A DNA stretch of 64,000 nt from Cupriavidus taiwanensis (GCF_900250115.1 NZ_LT984803.1:930001-994000); one strand, 5' to 3'; counted from the stretch's first letter, positions 50,195-59,007 are shown. Notes: a model not told the origin generated them from the letters alone. Made by a program: numbers and translations.

Positions 50195-52810
50195 ATGCCT
50201 TCCGAGTCCGCCATCGACGTCCCGGCCACCGCCGCACAGTCCGCCGGACTGCATGCCGCCGCTGGCGGCAAGTTTTCCGCCTGGCGCCAGGCGCTGCGCA
50301 TGGCCCGGCGCGACTGGCTCGCGGGCGAACTCTACCTGCTGCTGTTTGCGCTGGTGCTGGCCGTGGCCGCGCTGACCAGCGTGGGCTTCATGGCCGACCG
50401 CATGCGGCTGGGCCTTGAGCGCGACGCGCGGCAGATGATTGCCTCGGATGTGCTGCTGGTGGCCGACCAGCCGTTCCACGCCGCGTTTGCGCAGCGCGCC
50501 CGGGCAGCGGGCCTGGTGGTGGCGCAGACCGTCACCTTCCCCAGCATGGCCACCGCCAACGTCAACGCGCGCGACGGCGCCGAGCCGCCCAGCCAGCTGG
50601 CCGCGCTCAAGGCGGTGACCGACGGCTATCCGCTGCGTGGCCGGCTCAGGGTGGCCGGCGCGCCGGGCGGGCCGGACGCGCCCGCGGACGGCATTCCCGC
50701 GCCGGGCACGGTATGGGTCGACGAAGCGCTGCTTGGCGCGCTGGGCGTAGCGGTGGGCGACAGCCTGCGGCTGGGCAGCCGCAGCTTTCGCATCGACCGC
50801 ATCATCACGCAGGAACTCGACCGCGGCACCGGCTTCATGAATTTCGCGCCGCGCGTGCTGATGCCGCTGTCGGACCTGGACAGCACCGGCCTGATCGGCT
50901 GGGGCAGCCGCGTCACCTACCGGCTGCTGGTGGCGGGCCCCGATGCCGCCGGCGCGGCCTTCCGGAAATGGGCCCAGGACGAGATCGAACGCCGCCGGCT
51001 GCGCAATACGCGGGTCGAGTCGCTGGAATCCGGCCAGCCGCAGATGCGTGCCACGCTGGATCGCGCCGAGCGCTTCCTGTCGCTGGTGGCGGTGCTGTCG
51101 TCGATGATCGCGGCGGTGGCGATCGCGATGTCGGCGCGCCGCTATATGCAGCGCCACACCGACGCCTGCGCGGTCTACAAGTGCCTGGGGCTGTCGCGCG
51201 GGCAGATCCTGCGAACCTTCGGGCTGGAATTCCTGCTGGTCGGCGCGGGCGGCGCGCTGGCCGGCGTGCTGCTCGGCTACCTGGCGCACTATGGCCTGCT
51301 GCTGTCGCTGGGCGGGCTGCTCAAGGTGTCGCTGCCGCAGCCGTCGCTGCTGCCGGCGCTGGTGGGCGTGCTGGCCGGGCTGGTGCTGCTGGCCGGGTTT
51401 GCGCTGCCGCCGCTGCTGGCGCTGACGCGGGTCGCGCCGCTGCGGGTGCTGCGGCGCGATATCGGGCTGCCGCCGGTGTCGGCCTGGGTGGCCTACGCGC
51501 TGGGGCTGGGCGCCTTTGTCGCGTTGCTGCTGGTGGCGGCGCGCGACCTGCGCCTCGGCCTGACCACCGCCGGCGGCTTTGTCGCCGCCGGGGTGGTGTT
51601 CGGGGTGCTGGCGCTGGGCCTGCTGACGCTGCTGTCGCGGCTGCTGCGCGGACGCCTGCGCGGGCGCGCGGCGATGGGCTGGCGTTTTGCGCTGGCGGTG
51701 CTGGAGCGCCGCCGCGGGGTCACGGTGCTGCAGACCGTGGCGCTGGCGGTGGGACTGATGGCGCTGCTGCTGCTCGGCATGACCCGCAACGACCTGGTCG
51801 ATTCCTGGCGCAACGCCACGCCGGCCGACGCCCCCAACCGCTTCATCATCAATATCCAGCCGGACCAGCGCGAGCCCCTGCGCCAGATGCTGGCCGGCGC
51901 CGGCATCGCCGACCTGCTGTACCCGATGGTGCGCGGGCGCCTGACCCATATCGGCGAGCGCGCCATCCGCAGCGACAGCTTCGAGGACGGGCGCGCGCGC
52001 AACCTGGTCGAGCGCGAGTTCAACCTGTCCTATACCGATGCGCTGCCGGAAGGCAACCGCGTCATCGCCGGGCGCTGGTCGAACGGGTCCGACGGCGCCG
52101 TGGCGGGCGCGTCGGTGGAAGAGGGCATCGCCAAGACCCTGGGCATCCGGCTCGGCGACACGCTGCGCTTCGACGTCGCCGGCCAGCCGGTGCAGGCGCG
52201 CGTGACCTCGCTGCGCAAGCTCGACTGGGGCTCGATGCGCGTCAACTTCTTCGTGATCCTGCCGCCGCGGGCAATGCAGGGCATGCCCGAGACCTACATC
52301 ACCTCGTTCCACCTGCCGGCCGCCAGCGCCGCGCTGGGCAACCGGCTGATCGCGGCCTTTCCCAACATCACCGTGGTCAACACCGACATGATCCTGCGCC
52401 AGATCCAGGACATCCTGGACCAGGTGATCGCGGCGGTGGAGTTCCTGTTCGTGTTCACGCTGGCCGCCGGCGTGACGGTGCTGTACGCGGCGTTGTCCGG
52501 CGCGCGCGACGAGCGCATGCGCGACGCGGGACTGCTCAAGGCGCTGGGCGCCTCGGCCGCGCTGGTGCGGCAGACGCAGTATGCCGAGTTCCTGGTGGTG
52601 GGTGGCCTTGCCGGCCTGCTGGCCAGCCTGGGCGCGATCGCGGTGGGCTGGGGGCTGTCGCAGTTCGTGTTCGACTTCCCCTACCGCTTCAATGCGTGGA
52701 TCGTGCCGGTTGGCGTGGTTTCTGGCATGCTGTGCGCTTTTGCCGGCGGCTGGCTGGGCCTGCGCGAAGTGCTGCGCCAGCCCGCGCTGGCAACCTTGCG
52801 CGATGCCTGA
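50195..52810 (+). CDS. FtsX-type ABC transporter permease, YbbP-like
   Basis: 871 aa. Two FtsX domains and about ten transmembrane helices, with a large extracytoplasmic region between the first pair: the layout of MacB-type YbbP. N-terminal RQALRMARRDWLAGELYLLL and ERFLSLVAVLSSMIAAVAIAM are characteristic. YbbP normally pairs with the ATPase YbbA and often with the esterase TesA, but no ATPase gene is adjacent here. Substrate unknown, possibly a lipid or lipoprotein-like cargo. The first ATG at 50195 has no clear ribosome-binding site, so the start is uncertain. Confidence 0.85.
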   Translation: MPSESAIDVPATAAQSAGLHAAAGGKFSAWRQALRMARRDWLAGELYLLLFALVLAVAALTSVGFMADRMRLGLERDARQMIASDVLLVADQPFHAAFAQRARAAGLVVAQTVTFPSMATANVNARDGAEPPSQLAALKAVTDGYPLRGRLRVAGAPGGPDAPADGIPAPGTVWVDEALLGALGVAVGDSLRLGSRSFRIDRIITQELDRGTGFMNFAPRVLMPLSDLDSTGLIGWGSRVTYRLLVAGPDAAGAAFRKWAQDEIERRRLRNTRVESLESGQPQMRATLDRAERFLSLVAVLSSMIAAVAIAMSARRYMQRHTDACAVYKCLGLSRGQILRTFGLEFLLVGAGGALAGVLLGYLAHYGLLLSLGGLLKVSLPQPSLLPALVGVLAGLVLLAGFALPPLLALTRVAPLRVLRRDIGLPPVSAWVAYALGLGAFVALLLVAARDLRLGLTTAGGFVAAGVVFGVLALGLLTLLSRLLRGRLRGRAAMGWRFALAVLERRRGVTVLQTVALAVGLMALLLLGMTRNDLVDSWRNATPADAPNRFIINIQPDQREPLRQMLAGAGIADLLYPMVRGRLTHIGERAIRSDSFEDGRARNLVEREFNLSYTDALPEGNRVIAGRWSNGSDGAVAGASVEEGIAKTLGIRLGDTLRFDVAGQPVQARVTSLRKLDWGSMRVNFFVILPPRAMQGMPETYITSFHLPAASAALGNRLIAAFPNITVVNTDMILRQIQDILDQVIAAVEFLFVFTLAAGVTVLYAALSGARDERMRDAGLLKALGASAALVRQTQYAEFLVVGGLAGLLASLGAIAVGWGLSQFVFDFPYRFNAWIVPVGVVSGMLCAFAGGWLGLREVLRQPALATLRDA

Positions 52811-52846
52811 GCCCGCGTGCCGGCGCCGCCGCAGACCGAGTGTGTG

Positions 52847-53263
52847 ATGAGTACTGAATCCGACGACAAGCCCGGCAATGCCGAGGTCACTGCCTTTGAA
52901 CTGGTGGGCGGCGAGGCGCGCGTGCGCGAACTGGTCGACCGCTTCTACGACCTGATGGACCTGGAGCCGCAGTTCGCGGCGCTGCGCGCGCTGCACCCGC
53001 CGTCGCTCGAGGGCTCGCGCGACAAGCTGTTCTGGTTCCTGTGCGGCTGGCTGGGCGGCCCCAACCACTTTATCGAGCGCTTCGGCCATCCGCGCCTGCG
53101 CGCGCGGCATATGCCGTTCGAGATCGGCGTCAGCGAGCGCGACCAGTGGATGCGCTGCATGGCGCTGGCGATGCAGGACATCGGCCTGCCCGAAGACCTG
53201 CAGCTGCGCCTGATGCAGGCCTTCTACCAGACCGCCGACTGGATGCGCAACGTGGCGCGCTGA
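52847..53263 (+). CDS. group II truncated haemoglobin
   Basis: 138 aa, the group II (trHbO-like) size. The B10 tyrosine is in LVDRFYDLM, the proximal histidine in RARHMPFEIG, and the G8 tryptophan in RDQWMRCMALAM. The LYPPSLEGSRDKLFWFL-like segment (HPPSLEGSRDKLFWFLCGWL) is the CD/E region, and GGPNHFIERFGHP matches the pre-F region. It binds heme and probably oxygen, NO or peroxide. Starts 36 bp after the permease stop, so it is likely part of the same operon, and leads into the DUF924 gene. Confidence 0.92.
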   Translation: MSTESDDKPGNAEVTAFELVGGEARVRELVDRFYDLMDLEPQFAALRALHPPSLEGSRDKLFWFLCGWLGGPNHFIERFGHPRLRARHMPFEIGVSERDQWMRCMALAMQDIGLPEDLQLRLMQAFYQTADWMRNVAR

Positions 53264-53307
53264 GGCGCCCACGCTGCCGTTTCTACACCGAGAGCTTGCC
53301 CCTGCCG

Positions 53308-53904
53308 ATGACAGCCCAACTGCCTGAAGACGCCCTGCGGGTGCTGGATTTCTGGTTCGACCGGCCCGGGTCGGCCGCCTGGAATACGGCGCGGCCGCAA
53401 TGGTTCACCAAGTCGGATGCGTTCGACGCGCAGATTCGCGCGAACTTCCTGTCCGACTGGCAGGTCGCCTGCGACGGGGGGGCTGACGACTGGTCGGTCA
53501 CGCCCGAGGGCGCCTGCGCGCGCGTGGTGCTGCTGGACCAGTTCCCGCGCAACATGTTCCGCAACGATGCGCGCAGCTTCGGCACCGATGCGCAGGCACT
53601 GGCACTGGCCAAGCGCATCGTCGCCAGCGGCATCGACCGCGCGCTGCCGACCGACTACCACCGCATGTTCTGCTACATGCCCTTTGAGCATTCCGAGGCG
53701 CTGGAAGACCAGGACGAGGCGGTGCGCCTGATGACGCAGCTGCGCGAAGCCAGCGGCGGGGTGGTGGATGCCGTCGAGTGGGCCGAGAAACACCGCGTGA
53801 TCATCGCGCGCTTTGGCCGCTTCCCGCACCGCAATGCGGTGCTGGGCCGGCACAGTAGCGCCGAGGAGCAGGCGTTCCTGCGGCAGCCGGGCTCGTCGTT
53901 CTGA
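53308..53904 (+). CDS. DUF924 family protein
   Basis: 198 aa, soluble, predominantly helical (TPR-like fold). Family motifs: LRVLDFWFDRPGSAAWN at the start, VVLLDQFPRNMFRNDARSFG centrally, and RMFCYMPFEHSEALEDQDEA. Length is typical. Function of the family is not known. It follows the globin gene by 44 bp and is convergent with the LOG gene. ATG 53308 begins the conserved sequence; the frame from 53041 is antisense-like. Confidence 0.9.
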   Translation: MTAQLPEDALRVLDFWFDRPGSAAWNTARPQWFTKSDAFDAQIRANFLSDWQVACDGGADDWSVTPEGACARVVLLDQFPRNMFRNDARSFGTDAQALALAKRIVASGIDRALPTDYHRMFCYMPFEHSEALEDQDEAVRLMTQLREASGGVVDAVEWAEKHRVIIARFGRFPHRNAVLGRHSSAEEQAFLRQPGSSF

Positions 53905-53922
53905 GCCAGGCCCGGGGCGCGC

Positions 53923-54507
53923 TCAGGTCTGGTCGCGCGCCTGCTGCCACTTGTCGACGCGCACGCGCGGCGCGGCCGCCAGCTGCGCCAGCAGGCCGGC
54001 GGGCGTGTCGCCCACGTGCAGCAGCTCGGCATGCACCTGCTTCAGGAAGCCTTCGCGCACCGCGTGCGACAGGAAGCCCAGCATGCCGTCGTAGAACCCG
54101 GCCAGGTTCAGCAAGCCCACCGGCTTGGCGTGGTAGCCCAGCTGCAGCCAGGTGAAGGTCTCGAACAGTTCCTCGAAAGTGCCCACGCCGCCGGGCATGG
54201 CGACGAAGGCGTCGGCGCGGTCGGCCATCATCTGCTTGCGTTCGTGCATGTTGCGCACCACGTGCAGCTCGGTCAGGCCGCGGTGGCCGACTTCCTTCTG
54301 CATCAGCGCTTCGGGGATGATGCCGACGGCATGGCCGCCGTGTTCCAGCACGGCGTCGGCGACGATGCCCATCAGGCCGACCTTGCCGCCGCCGTACACC
54401 AGCGTCAGGCCGCTTTCGGCCAGGGTGCGGCCGAGCAGGCGCGCGCCCTCGGCATATTCGGGACGATTGCCGGGACTGGACCCGCAATACACGCAGACGG
54501 ATTTCAC
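53923..54507 (-). CDS. LOG-family phosphoribohydrolase
   Basis: 194 aa with a nucleotide-binding Rossmann-like fold. Motifs YCGSSPGNRPEYA, LVYGGGKVGLMG and MPGGVGTFEELFETFTW (the PGGxGTxxE active site) are intact. LOG proteins release the base from 5'-monophosphate nucleotides such as cytokinin ribotides, AMP or related. The start is GTG at 54507 with AAGGAAG upstream, overlapping the TetR stop by four bases (GTGA), so the two genes are translationally coupled. A link to purine breakdown is possible but speculative. Confidence 0.9.
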   Translation of the reverse strand: MKSVCVYCGSSPGNRPEYAEGARLLGRTLAESGLTLVYGGGKVGLMGIVADAVLEHGGHAVGIIPEALMQKEVGHRGLTELHVVRNMHERKQMMADRADAFVAMPGGVGTFEELFETFTWLQLGYHAKPVGLLNLAGFYDGMLGFLSHAVREGFLKQVHAELLHVGDTPAGLLAQLAAAPRVRVDKWQQARDQT

Positions 54508-55202
54508 TTTGCTTCCTTTGCCGCGCCGGCGGCCCTGGCGGCCGCGTAGTCGCGCGCCAGCTGGTCGAATGCCTCCCGCGCCCGGCCGCGCAGGTAGGGC
54601 GCCAGGATCGAGAAGATGTGGTAGCTCGAGCCGTGCAGGTAGCCGCGGATCTGCTCGGGGTCGTTGTACTGGCGCGGATGCTGCACGAACTGGAACGACA
54701 GCCAGTAGGTGGCGATCACCACCATGTTGGTGCAGATGGCCTCGACCTGCTCGGGCGTGGCTTCCATCTCGCCGTCCTCGATGAACTGGCGGCAGATCTC
54801 GTGCGCAAAGCGCTGCTTCTGCTCGACGATGCGCTTGAAGTTGGTCTCCAGCATCCGGTTGCGCGCCAGCAGGTCGTTGATGTCGCGGTACAGGAAGCGG
54901 TAGTTCCACAGGAACTCGGACATGTACTGCAGGTAGCCCCAGCTCTCGTCGAGCGTGGCCTTGTGGTCTTCCGGCATCTTCAGGCGGCGCTCCATCTCCT
55001 GCTCGAAGCGCACGAAGATCGAGTTGATGATGTCGTCCTTGTTGCGGAAGTGGTAGTAGAGATTGCCGGGGCTGATCTCCATCGCTTCCGCGATGGTGGT
55101 GGTGGTGACGTTGGGCTCGCCGACTTCGTTGAACAGGCGCAGCGAGACGTCGAGGATGCGGTCCCTGGTGCGGCGGGGTCCGGTTTGCGGTTTCGGTTCC
55201 AT
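54504..55202 (-). CDS. TetR-family regulator
   Basis: 232 aa. HTH at residues about 25-45 (NVTTTTIAEAMEISPGNLYY ... HFRNKDDIINSIFVRFE) with the C-terminal TetR_C ligand domain of the AcrR-like group (RFLYRDINDLLARNRMLETN). Starts 55202 (MEPKPQTGPRRTRD); the frame to 55232 lacks support. Coupled to the LOG gene downstream by a 4-bp overlap, which implies they act together. No divergent gene shares its promoter, so it may act elsewhere or on its own operon. Confidence 0.9.
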   Translation of the reverse strand: MEPKPQTGPRRTRDRILDVSLRLFNEVGEPNVTTTTIAEAMEISPGNLYYHFRNKDDIINSIFVRFEQEMERRLKMPEDHKATLDESWGYLQYMSEFLWNYRFLYRDINDLLARNRMLETNFKRIVEQKQRFAHEICRQFIEDGEMEATPEQVEAICTNMVVIATYWLSFQFVQHPRQYNDPEQIRGYLHGSSYHIFSILAPYLRGRAREAFDQLARDYAAARAAGAAKEAK

Positions 55203-55310
55203 GGGCGTCCGGGCGATCGGTGCGATCGGCAAGTCGGGGGCAGGGTAGCGATTATAAGCAATCGGCCTGCCTTGCCCATTCTGCGCCGGCCACGCCTGGG
55301 CCGGGGAGGA

Positions 55311-55736
55311 TCAGCGCGCCAGCGCCTGCACCCACCGCAGCACGTGCGGCCCGGCGATGGTGATCCAGGTGCCGCCGCACAGCACCAGCGCCAGCATCAC
55401 CGCGGCGCTGCCGAAGTCCTTGGCACGCTTGGACAGGCTGTGCCGCTCCAGCGAGATGCGGTCGACCGCGGCCTCGACGCTGGAGTTGAGCAGCTCCACG
55501 ATCAGCACCACCAGCAGCGTGCCCAGCAGCAGGATGCGCTCGACCGCCGTCGCCGGCACCAGGAAGGCGCACGGCGTCAGGATCACCACCAGGGTCAGCT
55601 CCTGGCGGAACGCGCTCTCCTCCAGCACCGCATAGCGCAGCCCCGACAGCGAATTGATGGCCGCATGCCAGGCCCGCGCGAGGCCCCGGTTGCCCTTGTG
55701 CGGATTCTGGTCGATCGAGTAGTCAGCGCTCTGCAT
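55311..55736 (-). CDS. dgkA: diacylglycerol kinase DgkA
   Basis: 141 aa, three transmembrane helices. DgkA motifs: RAWHAAINSLSGLRYAVLEE, VVLIVELLNSSVEAAVDRIS and RAKDFGSAAVMLAL. It phosphorylates diacylglycerol to phosphatidic acid in the inner membrane, returning lipid to phospholipid synthesis. The start at 55736 overlaps the preceding glycosyltransferase stop (55723) by 14 bp, so it is coupled to it. It is the third gene after plcP and agt, which make and use diacylglycerol. Confidence 0.95.
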   Translation of the reverse strand: MQSADYSIDQNPHKGNRGLARAWHAAINSLSGLRYAVLEESAFRQELTLVVILTPCAFLVPATAVERILLLGTLLVVLIVELLNSSVEAAVDRISLERHSLSKRAKDFGSAAVMLALVLCGGTWITIAGPHVLRWVQALAR

Positions 55737-56862
55737 GGCGGGCGGCGGCCTCTGCATTGGCGGGTCGGACGGCAGTTGCGGATGCGGTTTCGGCATGGGT
55801 TTGCGGGGCGGAAGGCTTGGCTGTGGCCGCCGCGGGCGCTGCGCCGCCCCGGTCCGGCCTGGTGGCGGCGAACGGCCGCAGGTGGGCCAGGAACTGCTCG
55901 GACGCGGCGCGCCACGAGAAGCGCTCGGCATGGGCCCGGGCCGTGGCGCGGTCGATGCGCAACGCTTCCAGGCAGGCTTCGCGCAGGTCTTCGTGCATCA
56001 CGCCGGCGGGACTGTCGCCGAGCACGTCGATCGGGCCCGTGACGGGATACGCGGCCACCGGCAGGCCGCTGGCCAGCGCTTCCAGCAGCACCAGCCCGAA
56101 GGTATCGGTGCGGCTCGGGAACACGAACACGTCAGCGGAAGCATACACCCGCGCCAGCTCGGGCTGGCTCAGCACGCCCAGGTAGTTGGCGCCGGGATAG
56201 CGCGCGCGCAGCGCCGGCAGCGCCGGGCCGTCGCCGACCACCCATTTGGAGCCGGGCAGGTCCAGCGCCAGGAACGCCTCGACGTTCTTCTCCACCGCCA
56301 CGCGGCCCACGTACAGGAAGATCGGGTGGGCGGTGTTGAGCACATTGGCGCGCTGCGGCGTGAACACGTCCAGGTCGACGCCGCGCGTCCACAGCACGGC
56401 GTTGTCGATACCGTAGCGCCGCAGGTCGTCGAGCACCACCGGCGTCGGCGCCATCACCGCCTGGGCGGGGCCATGGAACCAGCGCAGGAAGCGGTAGGTC
56501 CACGCCAGCGGAATGCCGAAGCGGGCCTGCACATACTCCGGGAAGCGCGTGTGGTAGGCGGTGGTGAAGGGCAGCCTGTGGCGCAGCGCATGGCTGCGCG
56601 CGGCCAGCCCCAGGGGGCCTTCGGTGGCGATGTGCAGGGCGTCGGGACCGAAGGCCCCGATGCGCCGCCGCACGCGCGCGCCCGGCAGCAGCGACAGCCG
56701 GATCTCGGGGTAGGTCGGGCATGGCACCGTGCGGAATTCCAGCGGCGTGATCATCTCGACCGTGTGGCCCATCGCCTCCAGTTCGCGGCGCGTGGACTTG
56801 AGCGTGCGCACCACGCCATTGACCTGCGGTTCCCAGGCATCGGTGACGATCAGGATCTTCAT
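55723..56862 (-). CDS. agt: GT4 glycosyltransferase, Agt-like (diacylglycerol glycosyltransferase)
   Basis: 379 aa GT-B glycosyltransferase of family 4. Start KILIVTDAWEPQVNGVVRTL is highly typical of Agt-like lipid glycosyltransferases, and EKNVEAFLALDLPGSKWVVG, FPSRTDTFGLVLLEALASGL (sugar-nucleotide EX7E motif) follow. C-terminal 45 residues are an alanine-rich disordered tail. In other bacteria Agt makes glucosyl- or glucuronosyl-diacylglycerol when phosphate is scarce, using diacylglycerol released by PlcP. Here it follows plcP by 72 bp and overlaps dgkA. AAGGAGG sets start 56862. The exact sugar cannot be predicted. Confidence 0.85.
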   Translation of the reverse strand: MKILIVTDAWEPQVNGVVRTLKSTRRELEAMGHTVEMITPLEFRTVPCPTYPEIRLSLLPGARVRRRIGAFGPDALHIATEGPLGLAARSHALRHRLPFTTAYHTRFPEYVQARFGIPLAWTYRFLRWFHGPAQAVMAPTPVVLDDLRRYGIDNAVLWTRGVDLDVFTPQRANVLNTAHPIFLYVGRVAVEKNVEAFLALDLPGSKWVVGDGPALPALRARYPGANYLGVLSQPELARVYASADVFVFPSRTDTFGLVLLEALASGLPVAAYPVTGPIDVLGDSPAGVMHEDLREACLEALRIDRATARAHAERFSWRAASEQFLAHLRPFAATRPDRGGAAPAAATAKPSAPQTHAETASATAVRPANAEAAARHAER

Positions 56863-56934
56863 GCAGCCTCCTTGGGCGCGGTGGAAGGGCAATGGGGATG
56901 GCGCCAGGCGGACCATGGCGCAAGCGTCCCGGAC

Positions 56935-57909
56935 TCAGCCGGCCACGGCAGCGCGGCGCCGCCGGCGCATGGCGGACGCAGGGGCGTCGAGCAGCGTGGT
57001 CCAGTAGACGATCTTCAGTTCGCCTTCCAGGGTTTCGACCAGCGCCGACAGGCTTTCGACCCAGTCGCCGTCGTTGCAGTAGAGCTGGCCGTTGACCTCG
57101 CGGATCTCGGCCTTGTGGATGTGGCCGCAGACCACGCCGTCGCAGCCGCGGCGGCGCGCCTCGTCGACCATCGCGCTCTCGAACGCGCCGATGTAGTTGA
57201 CCGCGTTCTTGACCTGGTGCTTCAGGTACTGCGACAGGGACCAGTACGGAAAGCCCAGGCGCGCGCGCAGGCTGTTGAAGTGCCGGTTCAGCGCCAGGAT
57301 CATGGTGTAGAGCGAATCACCCAGGTAGGCCAGCCAGCGCGCGTGCTGGACCACGCCGTCGAACAGGTCGCCATGCACCACCCACAGGCGGCGCCCGGTG
57401 GCGGTCACGTGCACCGCCTCCTCGCGCACGGTGATGTCGCCGAAGGCCATGCCGTCGAACTGGCGCGCGGCTTCGTCGTGGTTGCCGGGGACGTAGATCA
57501 CCTCGGTGCCCTTGCGCGCCTTGCGCAGCAGCTTCTGCACCACGTCGTTGTGGCTTTGCGGCCAGTACCAGCCGCGGCGCAGCTGCCAGCCGTCGATGAT
57601 GTCGCCGACCAGGTAGAGCTGGTCGGATTCGTTGTGCTTGAGGAAATCCAGCAGGTAATCGGCCTGGCAACCGGGGGTTCCCAGGTGGATGTCCGACAGC
57701 CAGATGGCGCGGTAACGCTGGATCGGATGCGGCTCGGGCGGGTAGCTTTCATGCGCTTCGCGCGGCGGCGCCAGCGTGGCGCTATCGAGCGCCGGCGCCA
57801 TGAAGGCGGTCACCGGCGCGGCGCGGCCGCTGTCAGCGCTGCGGCGCCACGGCGGCAGTTGCGAGGCCTTGGACAGATACCCGCGGGCAGATCGGATTGC
57901 TTGCACCAT
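56935..57909 (-). CDS. plcP: PlcP-like phospholipase C (metallophosphoesterase)
   Basis: 324 aa calcineurin-like phosphoesterase often labelled UDP-2,3-diacylglucosamine hydrolase. Metal motifs: LSDIHLGTPGCQADYLLDFL, LVGDIIDGWQLRRGWYWPQ, PGNHDEAARQF, VVHGDLFDGVVQHARWLA and VCGHIHKAEIREVNG, with HQVKNAVNYIGAFESAM. These segments match PlcP, which turns phosphatidylcholine or phosphatidylethanolamine into diacylglycerol in phosphate-starved cells. The following Agt gene and the PHO-box array just upstream support this reading. Start 57909 is chosen because the 58008 frame would run through the PHO box. It is not a lipid A (LpxH) gene by context. Confidence 0.85.
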   Translation of the reverse strand: MVQAIRSARGYLSKASQLPPWRRSADSGRAAPVTAFMAPALDSATLAPPREAHESYPPEPHPIQRYRAIWLSDIHLGTPGCQADYLLDFLKHNESDQLYLVGDIIDGWQLRRGWYWPQSHNDVVQKLLRKARKGTEVIYVPGNHDEAARQFDGMAFGDITVREEAVHVTATGRRLWVVHGDLFDGVVQHARWLAYLGDSLYTMILALNRHFNSLRARLGFPYWSLSQYLKHQVKNAVNYIGAFESAMVDEARRRGCDGVVCGHIHKAEIREVNGQLYCNDGDWVESLSALVETLEGELKIVYWTTLLDAPASAMRRRRRAAVAG

Positions 57910-57952
57910 GCCAGTCCCGGTTGCGGCGATGGCTGCATTCAGCCAGCCCGCG

Positions 57953-57992
57953 GTGACGGCGCCGTGACGAAAAGATGACTGACATATGAATC
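57953..57992 (-). promoter_or_regulatory. PHO-box array upstream of plcP
   Basis: On the minus strand four 7-bp units spaced 11 bp apart: GATTCAT, CAGTCAT, TCGTCAC, CCGTCAC, with 4-bp spacers (ATGT, CTTT, GGCG). The consensus unit is CTGTCAT/C; matches are 4, 6, 5 and 6 of 7. Two or more such direct repeats define PhoB binding. A -10-like CTGAAT sits about 11 bp after the last unit, and the plcP start 44 bp downstream. Phosphate-starvation control is inferred. Confidence 0.7.
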
Positions 57993-58026
57993 GTTGCGGC
58001 CGCGGCACTGCGCGGCCATCAGCGGC

Positions 58027-59007
58027 TCAGCGGCCGCGGGCGGACAGCTCGGCCAGTGCGTCGAGCACGGCACGCACCGCGGCGGGATGGCGCAGCAGCG
58101 ACACATGGCCGATGCCGGACAACGGGATATGGCCGGCGCCGTCGAGCCAGGCGGTGCAGGGCGGGCCCGCGATCGAATCGTGCCAGCTGAAGATCGAGAT
58201 CATGCGCGCGCGCAGCCGCGGTGTCTCGGCGGCCGCGAGCGCGCGCAGCCAGGGGCTGCCGCAACGCATCTGGCGCGCATTGTGGCCGCCGCCAAAGCGC
58301 GCCAGCGCGCTGCCGTGGTGCGGGCTGCCCAGGGTCACGATGCCAGCGCAGACGTCCTCGTCGCCGGCCAGCCGCAGCGCGGCGCGCGCGGCCAGGCCGC
58401 CCATGCTGTGGCATAGCAGCAGCGGCGCGCGCCCGGCCTCGGCGCGGATGCGCCGCATCGCCGCCAAGAGCGCGTGCGCGTAGTCGTCGATGTCGCCGAA
58501 CACGGGTTCCAGCTCGATCCCCTGGCAGCGGTAGCCGGCGGCGGCCAACGCCGGCTGCATGTCGAGCCAGATCGCCTGGCCGCAGGCGTAGCCGTGGACC
58601 AGCAGCACCGGCGGGGCATCGCGGCCCGGCCGCGCATGGTCGGCCGGCGCAAACGGCGCCCGCGCGCGAAAGGGCTGCAGCCAGTCGAACATGCGCAGCA
58701 CCGCCAGGCATTCCGCCGCGTAGCAGCGCATGGCATCGGCAAGCCGCAGCGGCTTGCGGGTGGCGGCGAGTTCAGCGGGCGGCGCGGGCGGGCGATTGCC
58801 GTGTCCGACCCACAGGCCGCGCCCGGTGAGCGCGAAAGCAATGGCAATGGCGCCGGCAAAGCCGCCCAGGATCAGCCCCGCGGCGGCGGCGAGCGCGCCG
58901 GGCCACGGCCACGCGGCGGTGTGTACCAGCGAAGCGGCAATGCCCAGCGCCGCGGCCGCCTGCAAGGTCACCGCGACGCGGCGAATGCCGGCGGCGCCCA
59001 GGCTCAT
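58027..59007 (-). CDS. alpha/beta hydrolase, membrane-anchored
   Basis: 326 aa. Two N-terminal hydrophobic helices (about residues 15-65) lead into an alpha/beta hydrolase domain: oxyanion loop LLVHGYACGQAIW, nucleophile serine in LLCHSMGGLAAR, then LGSPHHGSAL and the catalytic histidine in GIGHVSLLRHP. This resembles lipase/esterase proteins such as the EstA/LipA-like group. Likely inner-membrane-anchored. Starts with ATG 59007 overlapping the RDD stop by four bases (59004-59007), so it is coupled to RDD. Confidence 0.85.
   Translation of the reverse strand: MSLGAAGIRRVAVTLQAAAALGIAASLVHTAAWPWPGALAAAAGLILGGFAGAIAIAFALTGRGLWVGHGNRPPAPPAELAATRKPLRLADAMRCYAAECLAVLRMFDWLQPFRARAPFAPADHARPGRDAPPVLLVHGYACGQAIWLDMQPALAAAGYRCQGIELEPVFGDIDDYAHALLAAMRRIRAEAGRAPLLLCHSMGGLAARAALRLAGDEDVCAGIVTLGSPHHGSALARFGGGHNARQMRCGSPWLRALAAAETPRLRARMISIFSWHDSIAGPPCTAWLDGAGHIPLSGIGHVSLLRHPAAVRAVLDALAELSARGR

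Noticed and set aside
49925..53272. 1115-codon minus frame opposite the permease and globin
   Set aside because: Antisense frame caused by GC bias; low-complexity sequence with many histidine, glutamine and arginine repeats.
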